Positions 13,500 through 21,522 of a stretch of 22,702 nucleotides of DNA are shown piece by piece. Every line of letters starts with the position of its first letter. The first letter of the stretch is position 1. The translations under genes and the position numbers were made by a program. Source of the stretch: a virus. Below the pieces are notes generated by a model, which was given only the letters and a program-made list of their open reading frames with translations, searched no databases and was not told the origin of the DNA. The stretch is taken from IMG/VR virus record IMGVR_UViG_3300003691_000056, positions 1 through 22,702 of that record. One strand, written 5' to 3'.

Positions 13500-13926
13500 C
13501 ATCTTCGATTAAAAGATACTTTTCGGTTTTCAGTAAAGGTAGTAATCGTGTAAATGTTTCCCGACTATTTAACACAGACCACTTTCCATCTAAGAACCCT
13601 AGTGAATCCCCCGGTGCAATACAACCCTGTAGTTGCTCTGCTTTATTTGCAGGATGAAACAAACACGAGAAGCGTGTCATTCGATTAATCATATCTCCTT
13701 TGCTAACCACAACATTTAGTGTTGGGTTACATAAGGCAACCGTTTCCCCATACTTAGGGGAATCAATGTTTACTAATTCATAAAGACCCGGAGGGACACA
13801 TGATATAAAGGGGGTGTTATGGTTGTCTTGTGGTTCCACTGTTTGACAAAGTGGGTCGTCTTCCAGGAAGATCTGTCCGAACGTTCCCATTATTGGGTGC
13901 TTGCTGTATCGTTTGATTGTTAACAT
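13486..13926 (-). CDS. DUF5675 family protein, possible lysis-group enzyme
   Basis: The 146-residue protein matches the DUF5675 outline: MLTIKRYSKHP at the start, TFGQIFLEDDPLCQTVEPQ, NTPFISCVPPGLYELVNIDS (38-56), then FHPANKAEQLQGCIAPGDS with H91 and G101-C102, and an NSRETFTRLL helix. The family has no proven function that I know. The His...Gly-Cys-Ile arrangement recalls the catalytic region of L,D-transpeptidases, which is inference. AAAAGGA lies eight bases before ATG 13926. The first 110 bases lie inside the end of the upstream coiled-coil gene in another frame. The 3' end overlaps the convergent Fn3 gene. It is the last gene of the structural operon in this window. Confidence 0.75.
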   Translation of the reverse strand: MLTIKRYSKHPIMGTFGQIFLEDDPLCQTVEPQDNHNTPFISCVPPGLYELVNIDSPKYGETVALCNPTLNVVVSKGDMINRMTRFSCLFHPANKAEQLQGCIAPGDSLGFLDGKWSVLNSRETFTRLLPLLKTEKYLLIEDVKSF

Positions 13927-14284
13927 TTATGTCCTTTTGGAAACCTACCCAAACATACCCAGCAAGAACGACACACGCCCCCGTTACCGCAGAGGTTAAA
14001 ATAGTTTTCATTATTTGTTGGTTTCGGGATTCAATGGATGACTTTCTTTTTCGAACCCATGATAGAAGTTCACGAAAGTCATTCGCTTCGGAGTAATCAA
14101 TACCAAGATGACTCAACTTTTTTTCTACACTGTTCAAAGATGCAACGTGTGCTTCCACTTCAGTAATTTTTTCACGTACTAGGGTGTGGTCCTCTTTCAT
14201 TTCAAGAAGGCTAACGTTAACCCCTTTCATCAGACCACTTAGTTCACCTAATCTTTCATACAGTGGACCCAATTCATCACTCAT
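13817..14284 (-). CDS. Coiled-coil, single-TM protein (possible holin/lysis accessory)
   Basis: The frame is open further upstream, but ATG 14282-14284 has a perfect GGAGG eight bases before it and overlaps the upstream TGA (ATGA), so I start there (155 residues). About 1-65 is helical with heptads (LGPLYERLGELSGLMKGVNV, then EVEAHVASLNSVEKKLSHLG). A basic patch WVRKRK is followed by one membrane helix at about 93-113 (ILTSAVTGACVVLAGYVWVG). The last about 40 residues are polar (Asn/Gln/Pro/Arg). The layout (coiled coil then a single C-terminal TM) is like XhlA-type membrane proteins of phage lysis modules, but sequence identity is not claimed. Its last 110 bases overlap the DUF5675 gene. Confidence 0.65.
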   Translation of the reverse strand: MSDELGPLYERLGELSGLMKGVNVSLLEMKEDHTLVREKITEVEAHVASLNSVEKKLSHLGIDYSEANDFRELLSWVRKRKSSIESRNQQIMKTILTSAVTGACVVLAGYVWVGFQKDINVNNQTIQQAPNNGNVRTDLPGRRPTLSNSGTTRQP

Positions 14285-14991
14285 TTCGATCCCTCCATAT
14301 AGCCCTTTAGTATCAGAACAACGCCTTCCAGGGAAAGGGGGTGCCCCCATTTCACTATCGGGTACAATACCGTCTGACAATTGTGGTTCCATTTCCATGG
14401 GCTCCCAACGGCTTCTTCTAACCGTCTAATTTTTGCAACGTTTGTTGGCTCTCCTTTTTTGATTTGCCATTTTGCACGCATTGCTTTGGTGAATTTAGAG
14501 TACTGTGTGCGCTTCAGCTCGCCTTTGTGAAAGTGGTACACAATACCATTTTGGTAAATAGCATTTCCCCCCGTTGGGGAACCAAACAAAGCTACTACAG
14601 AATCCTGTAAGGAATCTGGCCTATGTTTGAAATAGAAAAAATGATTTAGGTCAATTGTATCATTGGGTATCCGGTAACTTCTCAGCACGATAAACAGTAA
14701 CCATGATGTAAACACAGAAAGCGACAAAAGGAAAATAGGTAGATTTTCATCCGTTAGCAACATGATTTGTAGAGCAAGGGCTATTTCCTGAAGGGCGTAA
14801 ATCATTAGAATACATTTGTACATCAGTTGCTTATAAGGAAGGAAAGTTATAAAAGCAAATAACCAAACCGATATTTGGAGGTGTGTTGTTGCTATGTAAA
14901 CTACGGTCGAAAGGTATTCGTTTGTTTCAGGAACCAAGAGATAACTATTCTGTAACAAGGTGGTTAACAGAATAGATATAAAAATGATCAT
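14281..14991 (-). CDS. Four-TM protein with a possible permuted papain-like C-terminal domain
   Basis: The N-terminal half (about 1-104) has four hydrophobic helices, around 2-20, 28-50, 55-78 and 84-104. The C-terminal soluble part (about 110-236) includes GGNAIYQNGIVYHFHKGELK (H153, H155) and, 50 residues on, SPWKWNHNCQTVLYP (N204-C205). A His in a strand followed later by Asn-Cys-(Gln/Glu) is the order seen in LRAT-like, circularly permuted NlpC/P60 (papain-fold) hydrolases or acyltransferases. If correct, this would be a membrane-anchored hydrolase, in a likely lysis group. I do not recognise the protein as a known family and no close relative comes to mind. Start ATG 14989-14991 overlaps the upstream stop by one base. 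Confidence 0.6.
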   Translation of the reverse strand: MIIFISILLTTLLQNSYLLVPETNEYLSTVVYIATTHLQISVWLFAFITFLPYKQLMYKCILMIYALQEIALALQIMLLTDENLPIFLLSLSVFTSWLLFIVLRSYRIPNDTIDLNHFFYFKHRPDSLQDSVVALFGSPTGGNAIYQNGIVYHFHKGELKRTQYSKFTKAMRAKWQIKKGEPTNVAKIRRLEEAVGSPWKWNHNCQTVLYPIVKWGHPLSLEGVVLILKGYMEGSK

Positions 14992-15179
14992 TAGGTTGTC
15001 CTTACGCGCCTTATAGCCCGTCCACTTATTCGTCTAGTAGCGTTGACAGGTAACCCCAGACCCGCAACTCGTGAGCGCCTATTATTGACCATACCCCCAC
15101 GTTTTGCAAATTGCCCCGCTTTATTGCGGGGTTGGTTCTTCACCATGTTCCTTCTTTGCTGACTTGTGAAACGTGCCAT
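14991..15179 (-). CDS. Small, very basic protein, 62 aa
   Basis: About 18 of 62 residues are Arg or Lys and there are almost no acidic residues. It contains RNKAGQFAKRGG (about 18-29), like the NKAGQF... motif of some nucleic-acid-binding or ribosomal-type basic peptides, and ends RRISGRAIRRVRTT. No membrane segment is present. A nucleic-acid, membrane-surface or virion role would fit; nothing decides between them. It follows the J-like gene after a 14-base gap and its stop overlaps the next start. GAGGA lies upstream of the ATG. Confidence 0.6.
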   Translation of the reverse strand: MARFTSQQRRNMVKNQPRNKAGQFAKRGGMVNNRRSRVAGLGLPVNATRRISGRAIRRVRTT

Positions 15180-15193
15180 AGTGCATTAATCCT

Positions 15194-18100
15194 CTAAAAA
15201 GTAAGTGTATTATTCACATGTTGCCACGATTCTATTAACACCGTTTCTGAGTTAATCACCTCTTCCCTACCACTATAAACATCAAACCGTATAGAGTTGT
15301 TCAACGCTTGTGTTGTCGGACCGTCCACTATATCAAACAAAGAGAACTGAACGGGGGGCGCTGTTTGTGTCGCGATAGTAGGTAGGTACCTAAACGAAAA
15401 TCTTACATCCGCACTTAGTGAACGGATGGAAATAGAGGGTACAATATCCGTAACTGTTATTGTGTGTACGACCCCCACCGCCTCACCATTTTTAAAAAAC
15501 TGCACTTGGTTATTAGTGGCATCAACAGCAACACCGATACGGTCGAAAATTGTATAGGTATCTGTAGTAACCACCACCGTTCCATCAACTCGAACATCAC
15601 CATTCGGAGCCCATCCAGCTTCCCCAACAGCTCCGAGAATTGTAGCCACCCCTCCAGTGGATGCTTGAACACCGATGTACAGGTGGGTAGTGTCATCAAT
15701 TCTTGTAGGGATTGCCTCAAAATACCAACGTCCTTCGGTCTTGGTAGTAATAGTTTTCGCACGCTGCCAAATCGTAACGATAGTTGAACTAACTGAAATA
15801 AGATCCGGCCCTATTACTAACCCGGTACCTATTTCCGCATTATCCACAACGGTGGTCGCTACCGCGTCAGGTCTATATGCACTAAACCCTGTTGGAACAG
15901 AATGTGAGAAAGCACTGGCACCAAAATTAAAACTAATTTCAGTGGCTTCTGTTGGTGCGGTTACACCATCATTTGCTACCGCTAAATAAAAGTATTGTTC
16001 TTCAACCACTGTTGTCGTCAACGTGCTAAAGCTAATCCCCCCGGTACTAGTTTGAGGGTCACCGTCCCGCCAAGTTCCGTTGGTGTTGCGAAGCCAAAAA
16101 GTTTTAGCTACCACGTCAATAGCAATTGCACCAATACCCCCCGTTATAGTTCCTGTTCCGCCACTACCTGTAGCACTTCCAATCACGGTGTTATCTTTAA
16201 CACGCAAATAGGCAATATTTAGGGTGTCCGTTGCTCGATATAACGTTTCATTGTTGCTCACACCAACACAAAAACTTTCATTGTCTACGGTGAACTCCGC
16301 ATAAACTTTTTCATCGGTTATTATTGCTGAAGTAGGTCTAGCCCTCGCCTCACTACCTGCGGCTGGAAAAGAGGCTGCTAAGTTTGATGGGTTAGTTGCA
16401 CTTATTGTATCAAGAAGAACTTCATTTCCTGGCGCAATTAAATTGGCATCGCGAGCTTCATCTAAAATAGTGTAGTCATAGGTATACGAAGTGGAAACGG
16501 GTTGTCGATCCACTTTTATTATATTAACTAGCAAATCATTCTCATCATGCACATTTATGTAAAAGTCTGTTTCTTCTTCTGAAACGTTAACCCCTGATGT
16601 AGAGTAAAAGCTGTTGAAGGGTTTTGTGATTTGCAAAAGTCTATTTCTGGAGTGCCACGTTAAGGTAGTAGTATCTCCCGTTGGTGCCAGTCTAACCGTA
16701 GGGAAAAAGTCCCCTTCAATTTTTAAAGCGGCTGGTGGAAAAGGCCTTGCTTGTCGTCCAATAAAATCTATTGTTAGCTCGGTACTATCCCCAATGGCTA
16801 AGACACCAATATCTGTTTGTGTTAGTACTCTTGCATAGGCGGTGTCCCCTCCTAATCCCGTAACAGGATCACCAATATATTGAAGGGTGCCTTGGGTATC
16901 TTGTCCTTCAACAAAATAAAGTATGGATGAGGCCGAATGCGGTTGCGGGGTACTATCCATTACAGCACGCTTTATGGTCACTGTTCCCACACCAACATCC
17001 ATTGCTACAATCTCAACCACTTCATCATCTATATAAGCATAACTACCTAATTCAATATCAAAAAACAAACCTTTACCATTTGCAAAGGAAACCGTTTCGT
17101 TGGTTTCTGACGTTGGTATAGCTAACGCCGGTACAATTTCCACTGTAGCCGTATAAGCACCATCAATATCAAACGCAAAATCAGGAATAGACGAGGTGCT
17201 ACTTAACCATAATTGATAGCTAGCGCTTGCTGATGCGGGAGCCGTGGCCAACACTTGCAAAAATGATGTGAATGAATCAAACGTACTTTGGTCACCATCT
17301 GAAAAGTTTGTGACTATTTCATAGTAAGGTAATTCAAACAAAGCCGTTGCAGGGGAAGGCACCGGTAATTGAACAGGCTCAACCCAATTAGTTTCCTGTC
17401 CTGCCAAATAAGACGCTTGGGGTAATGTGAAAATGTCTTGAGTTCCATCAATGGTGATATCCCCATTGAGTAGCGTTCCATAATTGACGCTAAAAACCCT
17501 AACAATGAGTTCCGTAATACCTAACCCATCATTCTTGTATTTTATAATATCACCAGGGGACACATTCCAACCATCGCGGTTACAATCAAACTGTACTTTT
17601 GCTAATGGTGTAGAATATTGCGCTATTTCTCGTGAACCAATGCGTGCCGCTATCGTAGCGTTATCAATACCAGGAAACTGTACTGTTTGAGAAACAACAG
17701 CGCCTTCGGCTTCAACTGCGGCTAGATCCTGCAACGTGATAGAGGCGTCTTTTAATGCTCCTTGTGGTCTATAATTAAGAACAACTTCATTAATCATTTC
17801 ACCAAAGCTCGGTCTCTCAAAAGAGGTGTGTGTAATGATATTGGAATCATCAAAAACAAGCGCATCATCGATTTCTTGCGTAGTCGGTTGACGTATTAAC
17901 CGTAGAACAAAGGCCCCCGTTTCATTGTCCGTATATAATATCGCACCTATGTGTTGGATAATGGTTTGTATAAACTCTTCTACGGAGGACTGGCGTGAAA
18001 ATATCATGGATAAACCAAAATTTTCAGCAAAAAGAATGTCCGCAGCATCCCGAAAGGCGGAATCTGTTAGCAATGTTGTTGGTAAGCCTAAACCCCAATC

Positions 18101-18607
18101 AGGATTAGTCATTGCCTCATATATAATATGCGCCCCTGTAGTAGAGCCACTCGGTATAAAGCTAGGATCTCCAGGGGAGCCCACACCTACAATACTACTC
18201 GTTTCTGGATACCAAGAAGTAGCGGCGGCACGCCTTACCAGAACAGCCCACGGTTTAATGTTTCTGGTCATGGCTGTTAAATAGCAACGTCTGAGAATTA
18301 AAGACAAGGTTCCCCTAAATGCGGGAACATCCGCACCTAGCTGTTCAACCAAATAATCATTCTTTCCTTGGGTTAGTTCTCCCATTGCTATATCAACGGT
18401 ACCTTGGGTTCCTCCCTCCTTTTTTTCACCCCCGAACATGTCGGGGTTATCAATAAAGATGGAACCACTGGTAGTAACATTACCTTCCCACGCTAAGCGT
18501 TCACCTACAATTATTTGTTCCACGGCATCCACGGGACCATGACAAATAGCCAAGTGCATTCCCATAAAATAACGGTACCCGATCCTAACCCGACTGCTAC
18601 CACCCAT
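15194..18607 (-). CDS. J-like tail-tip (host-attachment) protein with SPRY-like domains
   Basis: With 1137 residues this is the largest gene. The first about 430 residues have the phage tail-tip signature: an N-terminus IGYRYFMGMHLAICHGPVDA (about 9-28) with an IIVGERLAWEG strand, RRCYLTAMTRNIKPWAVLVRR, NPDWGLGLP and INEVVLNYRP. This corresponds to the baseplate-hub-like core of lambda gpJ-type proteins. A middle region has Fn3-like strands (ARPFPPAALKI, TTLTWHSRNRL). The C-terminus has two SPRY/B30.2-like domains. The first (about 755-910) ends SFNFGASAFSHSVPTGFSAY. The second (about 930-1090) runs from GRWYFEAIP through DRIGVAVDATNNQVQFFKNG. It is probably the host-recognition protein. It overlaps the upstream gene by 11 bases. 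Confidence 0.85.
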   Translation of the reverse strand: MGGSSRVRIGYRYFMGMHLAICHGPVDAVEQIIVGERLAWEGNVTTSGSIFIDNPDMFGGEKKEGGTQGTVDIAMGELTQGKNDYLVEQLGADVPAFRGTLSLILRRCYLTAMTRNIKPWAVLVRRAAATSWYPETSSIVGVGSPGDPSFIPSGSTTGAHIIYEAMTNPDWGLGLPTTLLTDSAFRDAADILFAENFGLSMIFSRQSSVEEFIQTIIQHIGAILYTDNETGAFVLRLIRQPTTQEIDDALVFDDSNIITHTSFERPSFGEMINEVVLNYRPQGALKDASITLQDLAAVEAEGAVVSQTVQFPGIDNATIAARIGSREIAQYSTPLAKVQFDCNRDGWNVSPGDIIKYKNDGLGITELIVRVFSVNYGTLLNGDITIDGTQDIFTLPQASYLAGQETNWVEPVQLPVPSPATALFELPYYEIVTNFSDGDQSTFDSFTSFLQVLATAPASASASYQLWLSSTSSIPDFAFDIDGAYTATVEIVPALAIPTSETNETVSFANGKGLFFDIELGSYAYIDDEVVEIVAMDVGVGTVTIKRAVMDSTPQPHSASSILYFVEGQDTQGTLQYIGDPVTGLGGDTAYARVLTQTDIGVLAIGDSTELTIDFIGRQARPFPPAALKIEGDFFPTVRLAPTGDTTTLTWHSRNRLLQITKPFNSFYSTSGVNVSEEETDFYINVHDENDLLVNIIKVDRQPVSTSYTYDYTILDEARDANLIAPGNEVLLDTISATNPSNLAASFPAAGSEARARPTSAIITDEKVYAEFTVDNESFCVGVSNNETLYRATDTLNIAYLRVKDNTVIGSATGSGGTGTITGGIGAIAIDVVAKTFWLRNTNGTWRDGDPQTSTGGISFSTLTTTVVEEQYFYLAVANDGVTAPTEATEISFNFGASAFSHSVPTGFSAYRPDAVATTVVDNAEIGTGLVIGPDLISVSSTIVTIWQRAKTITTKTEGRWYFEAIPTRIDDTTHLYIGVQASTGGVATILGAVGEAGWAPNGDVRVDGTVVVTTDTYTIFDRIGVAVDATNNQVQFFKNGEAVGVVHTITVTDIVPSISIRSLSADVRFSFRYLPTIATQTAPPVQFSLFDIVDGPTTQALNNSIRFDVYSGREEVINSETVLIESWQHVNNTLTF

Positions 18608-18806
18608 TTTTTTCGTTCGCCTCTTTAATTGCTAGTTGTGCCATGTTAATCGCAAGACCATCACCGGTAGCAATTAATATATTAACATCAAGACCTCTAC
18701 GGACTAACTCAAGAAAATTCAGGTCATATGTTTTACAAAATAAACGTATACCCGAACTGCAATAATCCAATTGTCTTGCATGCGTCATTCCTGCTTTAAT
18801 GACCAC
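18597..18806 (-). CDS. Small tail-tip-associated protein, 69 aa
   Basis: Read with GTG 18804-18806 as start because GGGAAG is well placed upstream; the ATG at 18786-18788 has a Shine-Dalgarno site too close to it. The protein contains SSGIRLFCKTYDLNFLELVR (about 17-36) and DVNILIATGDGLAINMAQLA. From memory this pattern (a Cys/Gly motif, a helix, then L-ATGDG) recurs in small proteins between the J-type gene and its neighbours in phages with this tail layout. The function is not known. It lies two bases after the preceding gene's stop codon and overlaps the J-like start. Confidence 0.7.
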   Translation of the reverse strand: MVIKAGMTHARQLDYCSSGIRLFCKTYDLNFLELVRRGLDVNILIATGDGLAINMAQLAIKEANEKNGW

Positions 18807-18808
18807 TG

Positions 18809-19039
18809 TTACTTCCCGCCTCTAGTAGTAACGGCGGCATAAAATAAATCACCATACCAAACCACATTCGGGCTAGTTACAGTAACACGTCCGAAAACAA
18901 CCGGAATGGGGCGACCCTCCTCAGCGGTGGGGACATCGATATCTGTTAGAGATCCGGGTCTAGCGTTCGGTGGTTTAGGTGATAAAGCAACGGCAACAAC
19001 CACGGCTATAACTAGGATTGCAATATAAGCGTAAGACAC
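18809..19039 (-). CDS. Small tail-tip protein with N-terminal hydrophobic helix, 76 aa
   Basis: GTG 19037-19039 is the start because AGGAG lies seven bases upstream. The N-terminus (about 3-20) is a strong hydrophobic helix, AYIAILVIAVVVAVALSP. Next comes a Pro-rich link and DIDVPTAEEGRPIPVVFGRV, then VTSPNVVWYGDL. The latter segments are typical of the N-terminal part of phage tail-tip proteins, where they form a strand block. Here they are on a separate gene. The helix could anchor it in the tail tube or membrane; this is not known. It follows the BR0599-like gene by nine bases. Confidence 0.75.
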   Translation of the reverse strand: MSYAYIAILVIAVVVAVALSPKPPNARPGSLTDIDVPTAEEGRPIPVVFGRVTVTSPNVVWYGDLFYAAVTTRGGK

Positions 19040-19048
19040 GTATTTCTC

Positions 19049-19864
19049 CTAAAATATAGGTGATCCACTAAAAGGGTTTTTAGATGGGATATAGGGAAAG
19101 CCCCCATAATTTTCCTCATTGGAAAATTTCGTTACACACGTATTTAATGTGTGGTCGCAACCGGGGAAAACTCGCACACTCGCCCCATCCTCAAGTCCTG
19201 TAAAAGGGATATTTATTATTATCCCACCACCGGTATGGCTAAGTATAAAACGTTTGTCCGTGGCCCCTTCATTTGTCCACTCAACAAAACCCCCTGTATA
19301 GAAACCTGCGGGTTGCCCTGTGAAATCAACGGAAGTTAACGAGGTGCCATCGGTAACGTTAACAGACGTATCTAGTTGTAAACCGGTTCTTACAAAACGG
19401 CAAACAGGTCCATATAAAACATGGGGGCAAGTAGCTTGATACAATCTACGTAAAGCAGGTCTTTTTAACGATGTAAATATAGGTTCACATCTAATCGCCA
19501 CCTCATTGATCTCAAACTTAACGTTTATCACACGTCCCATCCAAACGACTACCGTTTGTGAATCAATATCCTCAGTGTGGTAACGTCGAATAACCAAACT
19601 TACTACATCGGTAGGAGGTGATTGTACGTATTGTGCAGCAAAAGATAATGACCGAGTAGCTGTTAGCGTAAGCGGTTTTCTTCCAGGGTCTTGGCTTTGT
19701 TCAATCAAAGGTCGTTGAATAGGTACCGCGAGGAAGACAGAGCCCTGAAAAGTCACATCTTGATCTGACGAGGTATATCGCCAAATTTGTGAGTCACGCG
19801 TAAATTCGTATAACTCTATCGGGGTGCCTTGTTCGGTACTTCGTTCAATTAAATCAATTGTCAC
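19049..19864 (-). CDS. BR0599-family (DUF2163-like) tail protein
   Basis: The protein of 271 residues matches the family outline: PIELYEFTRDSQIWRYTSSD near the N-terminus, EPIFTSLKRPALRRLYQATCPHVLYGPVCR in the centre, and the Cys-rich end FPGCDHTLNTCVTKFSNEEN followed by YGGFPYIPSKNPF. The Cys pairs (CPHVLYGPVC; GCDHTLNTC) are the family hallmark and are intact. It is found in tail-tip clusters of siphophages and GTAs beside the J-like protein, as here. The GTG start (19862-19864) overlaps the TGA of the upstream gene. The upstream GAG is weak, so coupling probably drives translation. A role in linking tail tube and tip is inferred from context. Confidence 0.85.
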   Translation of the reverse strand: MTIDLIERSTEQGTPIELYEFTRDSQIWRYTSSDQDVTFQGSVFLAVPIQRPLIEQSQDPGRKPLTLTATRSLSFAAQYVQSPPTDVVSLVIRRYHTEDIDSQTVVVWMGRVINVKFEINEVAIRCEPIFTSLKRPALRRLYQATCPHVLYGPVCRFVRTGLQLDTSVNVTDGTSLTSVDFTGQPAGFYTGGFVEWTNEGATDKRFILSHTGGGIIINIPFTGLEDGASVRVFPGCDHTLNTCVTKFSNEENYGGFPYIPSKNPFSGSPIF

Positions 19865-21522
19865 GGTTGAATCTCAGTGATGGGAACAACAACTTGAGCT
19901 ACGTAATTAGGTAACCAATTTATCCGTATTGTATCAGAAGTTAACCTTTTTAACCCCATATAAGAAATATAGTTGATCTCGCTACTGTCAATATTTAGGG
20001 GGGAACTGATTGCAACAAGGGTGTTTCCATCAATGTCTACAGAGTATCCTGTGACAGAGCGGAACAGCCAACCCGTGGTTGTGTTGACGGCAATAGTCAC
20101 ACGATCAGAGCCCTGTGTTGCTGTAGCATCAGAGCCGACAATTAAAGGCGTTGTAACCAATCCTGTAGAAAGCAGGCGTAAGTTACTTTCAAAAGTCGGC
20201 ATGTAAAACGATTTTAAGCGGCCTTGTCTAGATGCCAAGAAACTTTTAAAATCCCACACCTCTTCCAAACTTGCGAATTGTAATAAAAATTCACGGTTAA
20301 TCTTTGTGTATGTCCAAGGTGCAAATATCTCGACAGTTCCCGTTCTGAAGTCAACAAGATCCGTTCGTTTGCGGTAACTATCCGTAACACTATCAGGGTT
20401 CCGTAGAGGCTGTTGTAGGTACACGTCTACACCATTAAATGTTTCGCTAACGTCAAAAATCTTTGGGGTGTATGTAGGGTTATCACGAACAGTGAAATTA
20501 CCTTGGATGTCACCATTAAAACCCGTTGTATTCCGCACTGGGTCACCGATTAGTCGTGCAATTCGAATAGGCATAACAAAACCACTGAGATAATCAGCGT
20601 TCACGGTCCTATCCAATACCAAAGTGGTATCCGTTAGTGATAGTATTTCAAAAACATCAAACACACGGGGGCTTTTCCAAATCATGGCTAAACCCCCCAC
20701 CCTGAAATCCCCATAACGGGTATCAACAGTAATGGTACTTTCTGTATCCGTAACAGGGCTCGCTGTGCGGCCTTCGGTCCATGTTGGGAGTGCCCAGAAA
20801 CGATCACGCCACCCGTAGAGTAAATTTTCGGAACGCGTTAGTTCACTTGGAATAATGCTAGCGGTCACAGAAAAAGATTGTCGTGGTAACGTTCTATTAC
20901 GAACACGTTGCTCGGTTCCATTCACACTAGTAAATACATTGGTTGACCACTCCAAAGATTCATTAGCCGGTGCATCAATATAGTAAGGAAGAATCACGAT
21001 GCGGGAACCGGTCACGGTTAAAACAGGTTGCTCGGCACCTTGGAAATTAAACATGAATTGAGCGTTAATTGAGGGGGGACCATCAATCGCTACATCCAGG
21101 TTATACGTACGTTCCTGCAATACACCATAGATTACATCTGGTGGGGGTAGGTCACCCGTTAACGTTACATCATCATCACCACTAGCAACTACAGCTTCCA
21201 AGGTTCTTTGGCTAAAATGACCATTGAAAACGGTAACCGTTCTTGTCTGACCTGATACAAGGTTCCCTAAATCTATATTGGAGGGTTCAAGTAAAAGACG
21301 GTTATAAAAGATATCACCATACCCTCCACCCAAAACTCCAGTGTAGTTGGATTCGGCGTAATCAGGGGGAACCTGTGTTAAAGAACCTTCTCCGGGAGGG
21401 TTCGACGCAAGGAACCCATCGGAGGTAGTCACAAGTATTGTTTGTGCCATCAACCACGCGGGTCTACTTGCGGGGAAACCCGTCTCTATGCCGGGGGGAA
21501 TTATCCCGGTAAAAGCGGCCAT
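19861..21522 (-). CDS. Virion/tail structural protein with ASH-like domain, 553 aa
   Basis: This is probably a tail-associated structural protein. After an N-terminal Pro/Gly segment there is an ASH/BACON-like Ig fold (about 76-120, LLLEPSNIDLGNLVSGQTRT). The rest is beta-rich with several Thr/Asn-rich strands. Near the C-terminus is EFLLQFASLEEVWDFKSFLA (about 420-440), then RQGRLKSFYMPTFESNLRLL, a pattern that recurs in phage proteins next to BR0599 genes. It ends ISYMGLKRLTSD and NWLPNYVAQVVV. I know no named function. The ATG (21520-21522) overlaps the preceding stop (TAATG). Gene order and style place it in the tail-tip operon. Confidence 0.75.
   Translation of the reverse strand: MAAFTGIIPPGIETGFPASRPAWLMAQTILVTTSDGFLASNPPGEGSLTQVPPDYAESNYTGVLGGGYGDIFYNRLLLEPSNIDLGNLVSGQTRTVTVFNGHFSQRTLEAVVASGDDDVTLTGDLPPPDVIYGVLQERTYNLDVAIDGPPSINAQFMFNFQGAEQPVLTVTGSRIVILPYYIDAPANESLEWSTNVFTSVNGTEQRVRNRTLPRQSFSVTASIIPSELTRSENLLYGWRDRFWALPTWTEGRTASPVTDTESTITVDTRYGDFRVGGLAMIWKSPRVFDVFEILSLTDTTLVLDRTVNADYLSGFVMPIRIARLIGDPVRNTTGFNGDIQGNFTVRDNPTYTPKIFDVSETFNGVDVYLQQPLRNPDSVTDSYRKRTDLVDFRTGTVEIFAPWTYTKINREFLLQFASLEEVWDFKSFLASRQGRLKSFYMPTFESNLRLLSTGLVTTPLIVGSDATATQGSDRVTIAVNTTTGWLFRSVTGYSVDIDGNTLVAISSPLNIDSSEINYISYMGLKRLTSDTIRINWLPNYVAQVVVPITEIQP

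Noticed and set aside
14285-14398. Upstream start for the coiled-coil/TM protein at 14398
   Set aside because: It lies inside the preceding gene. ATG 14284 has a perfect GGAGG and an ATGA overlap with the previous stop.
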